Below are positions 1 to 5,959 of a stretch of 12,778 nucleotides of DNA, in pieces; the first letter of the stretch is position 1; the number at the start of each line of letters is the position of its first letter. The stretch comes from an uncultured Gammaproteobacteria bacterium (GTDB lineage Bacteria; Pseudomonadota; Gammaproteobacteria; Pseudomonadales; UBA5518), in assembly GCA_903921135.1 (NCBI GenBank), contig CAIXOY010000621.1, positions 1 to 12,778 on the forward strand, given 5' to 3'. A program made the position numbers and the translations under genes. Below the pieces are notes generated by a model that saw only the letters and a list, made by a program, of their open reading frames with translations, made no database searches and was not told the origin of the DNA.

Positions 1-501
1 CAGCGCGGCGAGCAGGCGCTCCAGCGCATCCTCCTGGTTCCCTTCGGCGCAATCGATCCGGACCGAGCTGTAGCGTGCGTACAACGCCTGCCGTTCGGCG
101 AAGAGCTCGCTGAAGTCCTGGTCGGGCCTGCGGGAGATACCCCGCGTCTCGTAGTCACGGATGCGCTTGCGCAACTCCGTGAGCGGCACATCGAGCCAGA
201 CCACGCGGCTGCCCGAGGCGAGGTGCCGCATGGCCGCGTCGCTGTAGACCGCGCTGCCGCCGGTGGCGATCACGTTGCCGCGCGGTTCCACCGTGAGCAG
301 CACGGCCTCCTCGATGGCGCGAAGGCCGAGATAGCCCTCGTCATCCAGCACTTGCTGCAGGGGCTTGTCCTCGCGGACCTGTATCAGCAGGTCGGAATCG
401 ATGAAGCCCAGTGCGAGGCGTTTGGACAGCAACACCCCCACCGTACTCTTGCCCGCTCCGGGCATGCCGATCAGGGTGACGCCTTCGCGCGTGGTGCTCA
501 T
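1..501 (-). CDS. Shikimate-kinase-family P-loop kinase (C-terminal end cut by window edge)
   Basis: The reading frame opens with ATG at 501 and stays open for 167 codons to the window edge, so the stop lies outside. The protein begins MSTTREGVTLIGMPGAGKST, giving a Walker A P-loop at residues 12-20. It also has the acidic DSD at 35-37 (shikimate-kinase DxD position), R61 in LRAIEE (the FRxxE position), and ATGGS at 79-83 where classical AroK has GGG. The late segment AERQALYARY (135-144) corresponds to the adenine-side helix of the family. Shikimate kinase phosphorylates shikimate at O3 with ATP in the cytosolic chorismate pathway. The lid region reads TRGISRRPDQDF rather than the usual RPLL type, and the third Gly of GGG is Ser. 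It therefore belongs to a divergent branch often annotated as shikimate kinase, whose substrate I would not assume. No aroB lies on the visible side. It is divergent from pgi, with 85 nt between the start codons. Confidence 0.85.
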   Translation of the reverse strand, partial: MSTTREGVTLIGMPGAGKSTVGVLLSKRLALGFIDSDLLIQVREDKPLQQVLDDEGYLGLRAIEEAVLLTVEPRGNVIATGGSAVYSDAAMRHLASGSRVVWLDVPLTELRKRIRDYETRGISRRPDQDFSELFAERQALYARYSSVRIDCAEGNQEDALERLLAAL

Positions 502-586
502 GGGATCTGCGGCTGCATTGGCTACACTTGCCGGATTCTGCGGATTGCCGCGCGCGGCGGCAACCCGTTTTCCGGAGGTACCTGCG
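502..586. promoter_or_regulatory. Divergent intergenic region between the kinase gene and pgi
   Basis: These 85 bases separate two divergent start codons and must hold the promoter of at least one of them. TACACT at 523-528 on the plus strand resembles a -10 box for pgi, but I see no convincing -35 hexamer at the right spacing. No clear promoter is visible for the minus-strand gene. The segment 574-578 (GGAGG) is the pgi ribosome binding site, 8 nt before its ATG. Confidence 0.3.
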
Positions 587-2221
587 ATGGAGTCGGTGGC
601 AGCCACTGCATGGCTCGGCCTTGCACGGGAGCGCGAGCGTCTGGAGGCATTCGACATGCGTGCGGCTGCGCTGTCCGACCCGGGGCGCAGCACGCGATAC
701 CGGCTGCGGGCCGCAGGGCTCACCCTCGATTATTCGCGAAACCGCGTCGATGACGCCGCGCTCGACGCACTTTTTGCGCTCGCACGTGCCTGCGGTACCG
801 AGACCCGCTTGCGCGAGCAGTTCGGCAGCGCCCCGGTGAACCTCACCGAAGGCAGGGCGGCGCTCCACACCGTGTTGCGCGGCACTGATGCAGGCACAGT
901 GCTGCCGCAGACGGCCGAGGTGCGGGCGATGCGCGAACGCATGGCCGGCATTGCACAGCGCATCCGCAGCGGTGAATGGACCGGCTGGAGTGGCAAGCGC
1001 ATCTCGGCCGTCGTGAACATCGGCATCGGCGGCTCGCATCTGGGCCCTTACTTCGTGGCGGATGCGCTTTCGCACCTGTTGCCGCAAGGCCTGTCTCTCC
1101 GCTTCGTGTCGAACGTGGACCCGAGGGACCTCGAAGACACCTTGCAGACACTCGATCCCGCGACCACCTTGTTCGTCATCTCATCCAAGACCTTCGGCAC
1201 CCTCGAGACGCTGCAGAACGCCTCTGCCGCACGTGAGTGGCTGCTGGCCGCAGGTTGCCCCGCGCCGGCGCTCACCTGCCATCTGGCTGCGGTCTCCGCG
1301 AATGTTGCCCGTGCTGTTGAGTTCGGTCTGGACGAGGCCAATGTTCTGCCGATGTGGGACTGGGTGGGAGGGCGTTTCTCCCTGTGGTCTTCCATCGGAC
1401 TGCCGCTCGCCATCGGGCTGGGCATGGACGCATTCGAGGCGCTGCTGCTCGGCGCGCACCGCATGGACACCCACGCGCTCGAGGCGCCGCTCGAGACGAA
1501 CATGCCGGTGCTGCTCGCGCTGCTCTCGGTGTGGTACCGCAATTTCTGGGACGCCGCGACGCAGGCCGTGCTGCCCTACGACCAGCGTCTCGCGCGACTG
1601 CCCGAGTTCCTGCAGCAACTCGTGATGGAAAGCAATGGCAAGTCTGTGAGCCGGGAAGGCACGCCCCTCGCCCGTCATTCCTCGGGCGTACTCTGGGGCG
1701 CCGCGGGCACCAACGGGCAACATTCTTTCCACCAGATGCTGCATCAAGGCACCTCCTGCGTGCCTGTGGATTTCGTGCTGCCGCTGGAAACCCACGCCTC
1801 AGGCCGTTCCCAGCACGCCTGGCTGGTGGCAAACGCCATCGCGCAGGCGCAGGCGCTGATGCAGGGAAGAACGATCGTCGAGGCACGGGAGGAGCTCGCG
1901 GCACGCGGCACGCCGCCTGCCGACATCGAGCGTCTGGCGCCACACCTCGTGATGCCGGGCAACCGGCCGAGCAACACGATCAGCATGCGCCGCGTGGAAC
2001 CCGAGACCCTCGGTGCGCTCCTCGCTCTCTACGAACACCGCACGGCGGTGGAAGGCATCCTCTGGAACCTCAATTCCTTCGACCAGTTCGGTGTGGAACT
2101 GGGCAAACAGATAGGCGAGACAGTCCACCGTGCCTTGGGCGGTGATGCCGCCGCGCTCGGCAATCTCGATGCCTCTGCCGTGGCGATCATCAGCGAATGG
2201 CGTGGCCTGAACGGGCACTGA
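587..2221 (+). CDS. pgi: Glucose-6-phosphate isomerase
   Basis: This cytosolic enzyme interconverts glucose 6-phosphate and fructose 6-phosphate, linking glycolysis/gluconeogenesis to glycogen metabolism. The ATG at 587 is preceded by GGAGG at 574-578 (8-nt spacer) and gives 544 residues, close to the roughly 550 usual for the family; the frame stays open upstream, but that part has no family similarity. Visible family motifs are VNIGIGGSHLGP (143-154), SSKTFGT (199-205), GGRFSLWSSIGLPLA, MESNGKSV, GTNGQHSFHQMLHQGT (374-389), a histidine at 403 in LETHASG (position of E. coli His386), and FGVELGK ending at Lys507 (position of E. coli Lys514). One thing is odd: the E. coli catalytic Glu355 sits in WGEPGTNGQ, but here the segment reads WGAAGTNGQ, with Ala372 at that position. 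The rest of the active site looks intact, so it is probably a family variant. The SDR gene follows 14 nt downstream, probably co-transcribed. Confidence 0.95.
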   Translation: MESVAATAWLGLARERERLEAFDMRAAALSDPGRSTRYRLRAAGLTLDYSRNRVDDAALDALFALARACGTETRLREQFGSAPVNLTEGRAALHTVLRGTDAGTVLPQTAEVRAMRERMAGIAQRIRSGEWTGWSGKRISAVVNIGIGGSHLGPYFVADALSHLLPQGLSLRFVSNVDPRDLEDTLQTLDPATTLFVISSKTFGTLETLQNASAAREWLLAAGCPAPALTCHLAAVSANVARAVEFGLDEANVLPMWDWVGGRFSLWSSIGLPLAIGLGMDAFEALLLGAHRMDTHALEAPLETNMPVLLALLSVWYRNFWDAATQAVLPYDQRLARLPEFLQQLVMESNGKSVSREGTPLARHSSGVLWGAAGTNGQHSFHQMLHQGTSCVPVDFVLPLETHASGRSQHAWLVANAIAQAQALMQGRTIVEAREELAARGTPPADIERLAPHLVMPGNRPSNTISMRRVEPETLGALLALYEHRTAVEGILWNLNSFDQFGVELGKQIGETVHRALGGDAAALGNLDASAVAIISEWRGLNGH

Positions 2222-2235
2222 ACGGGGCGCGTTAC

Positions 2236-3012
2236 ATGTACAGGCTTGCGTCGAAGGTCGCGCTGATTACTGGCGGTACCAGCGGGATTGGCGAGGCTAC
2301 TGCACGGCTCTTTGCCGCGGAGGGAGCCGCAGTCGTCATTACGGGCAGGCGCTCGCCGGCGGGCCGAGCGATCGTGGCCGAACTGCGCGAGAGCGGAGCC
2401 GATGCCACCTTCGTGCGCGCGGATCACACCCGTGCACGGGATTGCGAGCGGGCGGTGGAGTTCGCGCTCGCGCGTCACGGACGCATCGACATCCTGTTCA
2501 ACAATGCCGGTGTGGTGACCAGTGGCACGGCGGAATCGGTGAGCGAAGCAGACTGGCTCCGCACGCTGTCGCTGAACGTTACAGCCGTCTGGCGCATGAG
2601 CCGCCTGGTCCTGCCGCATATGCGCGCTGCAGGTGGAGGCGTGATCGTGAACAACGCTTCCGACTGGGCTGTTGTCGGCGCTCCCAATGCCTTGCCCTAC
2701 GCGGCCAGCAAGGGCGCCGTTGCGCAGATGACGCGCTCCATGGCGCTCGACCATGCCCACGAAAACATCCGCGTGAACGCTGTTTGCCCCGGGGATACCT
2801 GGGTGCAGCGCTGGGGCGAGGAGGGCTACTTTCCCGGCAGCGCTCCGGTCAGCCGCGCGCAGGCCATGCGTTCGGCACGCGCGCAGATTCCCATGCGCCG
2901 ATTCGCCGAGGCAGAGGAGATCGCCCGTGCCGTGCTGTATCTCGCCAGCGCGGACTCCAGTTATGTCACGGGCCACTTGCTGCTGGTCGACGGGGGCAAC
3001 ACCGCCCGCTAA
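2236..3012 (+). CDS. Classical short-chain dehydrogenase/reductase (SDR), substrate unknown
   Basis: This is a 258-residue NAD(P)(H)-dependent oxidoreductase of the classical SDR family. Its Rossmann-fold TGGTSGIG lies at residues 12-19 and NNAG at 89-92. A catalytic-tetrad Asn is likely in LSLNVTAVW, Ser142 lies 13 residues before Tyr155, and YAASK follows at 155-159. The C-terminus YVTGHLLLVDGG is typical of FabG/sugar-dehydrogenase-like members. I chose the ATG at 2236 because the protein then begins MYRLASKVALITGG, the normal distance from the glycine motif. An in-frame ATG at 2197 would overlap pgi and add 13 residues without family similarity. The upstream Shine-Dalgarno sequence is weak, which fits translational coupling to pgi 14 nt away. 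A sugar or polyol substrate is possible from the neighbour, but SDR sequence alone does not show it. Confidence 0.9.
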   Translation: MYRLASKVALITGGTSGIGEATARLFAAEGAAVVITGRRSPAGRAIVAELRESGADATFVRADHTRARDCERAVEFALARHGRIDILFNNAGVVTSGTAESVSEADWLRTLSLNVTAVWRMSRLVLPHMRAAGGGVIVNNASDWAVVGAPNALPYAASKGAVAQMTRSMALDHAHENIRVNAVCPGDTWVQRWGEEGYFPGSAPVSRAQAMRSARAQIPMRRFAEAEEIARAVLYLASADSSYVTGHLLLVDGGNTAR

Positions 3013-3183
3013 CGCATGTGTCATCTTTAGACGCAACACACTTCAGTAGTGTGATGGGCGTCAATGCGCGGCCCGGTCAGCAGCTCTAATCTTCCCTACG
3101 AAGGAAAGGGGCTTTGCGGTGCGTCTGACTTCCCGGCGATATCGCTGATGCCCTTGTCCCTTGTCCATTTTCCGGAGAACGCC
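3013..3183. promoter_or_regulatory. Intergenic region likely carrying the promoter of the thioredoxin-DsbD operon
   Basis: This 171-nt stretch is the longest non-coding gap in the window and separates the pgi/SDR unit from the six-gene redox unit, so a promoter for the latter is expected here. TAATCT at 3087-3092 is a fair -10 candidate, but no good -35 hexamer stands at 16-18 nt. GGAGAA at 3174-3179 is the ribosome binding site of the first gene. No small RNA or riboswitch fold was recognised by eye. Confidence 0.35.
3037..3053. repeat. Perfect inverted repeat, possible operator
   Basis: CACACT (3037-3042) and AGTGTG (3048-3053) are exact reverse complements separated by five bases. The element lies 25 nt after the SDR stop and about 130 nt before the next start. 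No T-run follows, so it is not a standard intrinsic terminator. It could be a binding site for a dimeric regulator or a weak hairpin. A 6-bp palindrome can also occur by chance. Confidence 0.3.
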
Positions 3184-3690
3184 ATGCCCCTTCGCCTGTT
3201 GCACTTCGTCCGCGCGACGTCTCTCTGCCTGCTTGGCAGCATCGGCATCTCTGCCTTGGCATTGGAACCGGGCGAGCCAGCGCCCGTTCTGTCACTCGCG
3301 GGCAGCACGGCGCAACAGGCGGTACCTGTAGCGGGCAAGCTCACCTATGTCGATTTCTGGGCCTCCTGGTGCGGCCCCTGCCGCAAATCCTTCCCGTGGA
3401 TGAACGAGATGCAGCGCAAGTACGCCGCGCAGGGTCTCGCCATCGTGGGTGTGAACCTTGATCAGGAGCGCAGCGATGCCGATGCCTTCCTGCAGAAGAT
3501 CCCTGCTGAATTCCCCATCGCTTTCGACCCCTCGGGCGACGCGCCCACACGCTACGGCGTGAAGGGCATGCCGACCAGCGTGCTGGTCGGTGCCGACGGC
3601 AAGGTCCTCGAAGTACACGCCGGATTCAACGAAACCGACGCTGCTGCGTTGGAAGAGATGATCCGCAGCCACCTGGGAGCCGCACCGTGA
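3184..3690 (+). CDS. Exported TlpA/ResA-like thioredoxin-fold protein
   Basis: The 168-residue product has an N-terminal hydrophobic signal peptide (residues 1-26, likely cleaved after ALA at 24-26) and a thioredoxin-fold domain. The domain has the active site ASWCGPCRKS (Cys63, Cys66), a cis-proline loop GMPTS (Pro130), and the AdoMet-independent redox layout typical of TlpA/ResA proteins. Such proteins reduce or exchange disulfides in the periplasm and usually receive electrons from DsbD or CcdA. The ATG at 3184 is preceded by GGAG at 3174-3177 (6-nt spacer). In-frame ATGs upstream (3064, 3148) would put a hydrophilic leader before the signal peptide and were not chosen. It opens a tight gene run, overlaps the next gene by 4 nt, and shares the run with dsbD, its likely electron source. 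Its clients are unknown; the Cys-Gly-Cys lipoprotein next door is the obvious candidate. Confidence 0.92.
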   Translation: MPLRLLHFVRATSLCLLGSIGISALALEPGEPAPVLSLAGSTAQQAVPVAGKLTYVDFWASWCGPCRKSFPWMNEMQRKYAAQGLAIVGVNLDQERSDADAFLQKIPAEFPIAFDPSGDAPTRYGVKGMPTSVLVGADGKVLEVHAGFNETDAAALEEMIRSHLGAAP

Positions 3691-3905
3691 AGAAAGCCAT
3701 GATTCCGCTTGCTGCTCTTCTGGTGCTGCCGGGCTGTTCTGCCATCAAACCCGTGCAGCCATGGGAGAAGGGCTACCTCGCCAAAAAAGAGATGACCTTC
3801 GCGCCCGAAAAACTGGATGAGGCCTACCGCGAGCACACCTACTTCAGCAAGGAGGCAGCTTCCGGCGGTGGTGGCGTGGGCGGCGGCGGATGCGGGTGCA
3901 ACTGA
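3687..3905 (+). CDS. DUF4266-type small lipoprotein with Gly-rich Cys-Gly-Cys tail
   Basis: The GTG start at 3687 overlaps the TGA of the thioredoxin gene in GTGA. The 72-residue protein has a lipoprotein signal peptide: MKK, a hydrophobic stretch, then the lipobox LPGC with acylated Cys17. The short mature part contains VQPWEKGYLAKKEMTF, where the conserved PWEKGxLA and later HxYxSKE elements match the DUF4266 family as I know it. It ends SGGGGVGGGGCGCN (residues 59-72), so Cys69 and Cys71 are the only cysteines besides the lipidated one. The mature protein would be a membrane-anchored peptide of about 55 residues displaying a flexible glycine arm tipped with two thiols. No function is known to me. 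The C-G-C end could bind a metal, form a mixed disulfide with the neighbouring thioredoxin, or carry a modification. A retention signal is uncertain: residue +2 is Ser, which would favour outer-membrane sorting. Confidence 0.88.
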   Translation: MKKAMIPLAALLVLPGCSAIKPVQPWEKGYLAKKEMTFAPEKLDEAYREHTYFSKEAASGGGGVGGGGCGCN

Positions 3906-3906
3906 G

Positions 3907-5046
3907 ATGAGCGAACACGATCAACGCCCTCGGGCCTCATCGCACGGGCTCGGACAGGGCATCCTGCTGGCTGCACTTTCGATTCCCGGCATACAGGCCG
4001 TGCAGGCCGACAACCCGCCCGAACGGGGCACGGTTTCCTATCGTCATCTCGACTACCAGGACATGCAGCCCGGCTGGGATCGCATCAGCGTCAAGGCCAA
4101 TGCCATGGCTGTCGTGCTGCCCGTCGCGGGGGAGTGGTCCGTCGGCGGCTCCTACACGCGCGACATCGTCTCGGGTGCATCCCCCTATTTCCACAGCGAA
4201 CAACTGCTCGCGGGGGAGATCGAAGAGCGCCGCATCGGCCGTGACCTCTCGCTGTCGCGCTATTTCCGGCGCGGCACGCTCACGGCGGGCTGGGTCGACT
4301 CGCAGGAGAGCGACTACACCTCGCGCGGGTTCTCGCTGGCCGGTTCATGGAGCACGGAGTCGAACAACACCACCTTCACGGCGGGCGCATCGACGCTGCA
4401 TGACCGCATCGACGTTTCCTCGATTGGCGCCACACAGGAATCGAAAGACACCGACACGGTGATGGTGGGCGTCACGCAGGTGCTTTCCCCGGTGGATATC
4501 GTGCAGTTCAATCTGAGCCGCGCCGAGGGCAAGGGTTTCTTCAGCGACCCTTACAAATTCCGCGACAACCGTCCTGGCCATCGCCAGCAGGACGTTGCGC
4601 TGGTGCGCTGGAATCACCACTTTCCCTCGCTCGACGCTACCTCGCGCCTCGGTTACCGCTACTACGAAGACACCTTCGGCGTTGTCGCCCACACGCTGGA
4701 TCTCGAGTGGGTACAGCAGTTGCCGCACGGCTGGACGATCACGCCCGAGCTACGCCTCTATGCGCAGGACGACGCGGATTTCTACGTGGATCCGCGATTC
4801 CCGGGCGTGCCGAATTTCCGGCCGCGCAGCCAGATACAGTCCGAGGACCAGCGCCTCTCGACCTTCGGCGCCACCACCCTCGGGTTGAAACTGGCGAAGC
4901 AGATCGGCCCCGACTGGGTCGTCGATGTGGAGTACCAGAACTACGAGCAACGCTCCGACTGGTACCCGTGGGGCGATGGCAGCAAGGACCTCAAACCCTT
5001 CCGCGCGAATTTCCTGCAGTTCGGCGTCAGCTGGTCCTTCGACTGA
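3907..5046 (+). CDS. DUF3570 family predicted outer-membrane beta-barrel protein
   Basis: The ATG at 3907 lies 1 nt after the lipoprotein stop and gives 379 residues. Residues 1-34 form a somewhat long signal peptide (hydrophobic core about 15-29, likely cleavage after AVQA). The rest is rich in alternating polar/hydrophobic strands with aromatic girdle residues, for example WSVGGSYTRDIVSG, SLAGSWSTESNNTTFTAG, TSRLGYRYYEDTF and a final strand FLQFGVSWSFD. That pattern indicates an outer-membrane beta-barrel, and the opening VSYRHLDYQD and overall layout match DUF3570. No cysteine is present, so it is not itself a thiol client. Its placement directly after a DUF4266 lipoprotein and before ApbE suggests the three work together, perhaps with the barrel exporting or displaying the lipoprotein or its modified tail. 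That role is inference. Confidence 0.85.
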   Translation: MSEHDQRPRASSHGLGQGILLAALSIPGIQAVQADNPPERGTVSYRHLDYQDMQPGWDRISVKANAMAVVLPVAGEWSVGGSYTRDIVSGASPYFHSEQLLAGEIEERRIGRDLSLSRYFRRGTLTAGWVDSQESDYTSRGFSLAGSWSTESNNTTFTAGASTLHDRIDVSSIGATQESKDTDTVMVGVTQVLSPVDIVQFNLSRAEGKGFFSDPYKFRDNRPGHRQQDVALVRWNHHFPSLDATSRLGYRYYEDTFGVVAHTLDLEWVQQLPHGWTITPELRLYAQDDADFYVDPRFPGVPNFRPRSQIQSEDQRLSTFGATTLGLKLAKQIGPDWVVDVEYQNYEQRSDWYPWGDGSKDLKPFRANFLQFGVSWSFD

Positions 5047-5047
5047 C

Positions 5048-5935
5048 ATGGAGATCTTCCGCACCGAATTCCGCGCCATGGGCGGCGCCAACGAGATCAT
5101 GTTGGCTGCGCCCGGTCAGGCCGAGGCCTCGGCGGCGCTCGAGGCGGCAGTGCGGGAAGTGCTGCGCATCGAGACGAGCTATTCCCGCTACCGCGCGGAC
5201 TCGGTCGTCTCGCGGATAAACGCTGCGGCCGGTTCCGGCGAGTGGATCGGGATCGATGCGGAAATGCGCACGCTTCTCGACTTCGCCGATGCGCTCAACC
5301 GCCAGAGCGACGGCCTCTTCGACATCACCTCCGGCATCCTGCGGCAGGCGTGGAACTTCCGCGAACGGAAGCTGCCGGAGCAGGCCGAGCTCGACAGGCT
5401 GCTGGCGCACATCGGCTGGCAGCGGGTCGAGCGTGAGGAGGCGGCCATCCGCTTGCCCGAGGCCGGCATGGAGATCGACTTCGGCGGCTTCGGCAAGGAA
5501 TACGCAGCCGATCGCGCCGCAACAGTGCTGGCCGAGCGCGGCTTCGCGCATGGTTACGTGAACCTGGGTGGCGATATCCGGGCGATAGGACCGCAGGCCG
5601 ATGGCAGCCCCTGGCTGATCGGCGTGCAGAACCCGCGTCGCCCGGGCGAGGTGATCGCCACCATTCCCGTGAGCCAGGGTGCGCTTGCCACCAGCGGCGA
5701 TTACGAGCGCTATTTCGAGCACGAGGGCAAACGCTACTGCCACGTGCTCGATCCGCGCACGGGATGGCCTGTTTCGTACTGGTCGTCGGTGAGCGTGCTC
5801 GCCCCGATGGCCGTGGTGGCGGGGAGTTTCGCCACGATCACGATGCTGAAAGAACAGCACGGTCTCGATTTCCTGCGTACCGCCGGCATGACTCACCTCT
5901 GCGTGGATGCCGGAGGCGCGATTTTTTCCAACTGA
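5048..5935 (+). CDS. apbE: ApbE-family FAD:protein FMN transferase, no signal peptide
   Basis: The 295-residue protein starts 1 nt after the barrel stop. ApbE enzymes use FAD to attach FMN covalently to Ser/Thr of target proteins. Family motifs are FRAMGG (8-13), RIETSYSRYRADSVVSRIN, FDITSGILRQAW, IDFGGFGKEYAAD (143-155; usual form DxGGxxKGYAxD), GYVNLGGDIRAIG, ALATSGDYERYF (212 onward) and HVLDPRTGWPV (232 onward). Two points are unusual. First, the protein begins MEIFRTEFRAMGG with no signal peptide or lipobox, whereas most ApbE proteins are exported lipoproteins; the upstream in-frame extension (to 4925) shows none either. Second, the segment usually reading A-D-A-L-A-T, whose Asp helps bind Mg2+, is VAGSFAT, with Gly259 at the Asp position and Thr263 kept. 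It may be a cytoplasmic or divergent subfamily enzyme adapted to this gene cluster. No canonical flavinylation target domain (FMN-bind, NqrB/C, RnfG) is encoded in the window. Confidence 0.88.
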   Translation: MEIFRTEFRAMGGANEIMLAAPGQAEASAALEAAVREVLRIETSYSRYRADSVVSRINAAAGSGEWIGIDAEMRTLLDFADALNRQSDGLFDITSGILRQAWNFRERKLPEQAELDRLLAHIGWQRVEREEAAIRLPEAGMEIDFGGFGKEYAADRAATVLAERGFAHGYVNLGGDIRAIGPQADGSPWLIGVQNPRRPGEVIATIPVSQGALATSGDYERYFEHEGKRYCHVLDPRTGWPVSYWSSVSVLAPMAVVAGSFATITMLKEQHGLDFLRTAGMTHLCVDAGGAIFSN

Positions 5936-5959
5936 ATCCCAACCCGAGGGCCTGCCGCA

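Noticed and set aside
365..586. N-terminal extension of pgi by 74 codons.
   Set aside because: It overlaps the divergent kinase gene, has no isomerase similarity, and the GGAGG site fits the ATG at 587.
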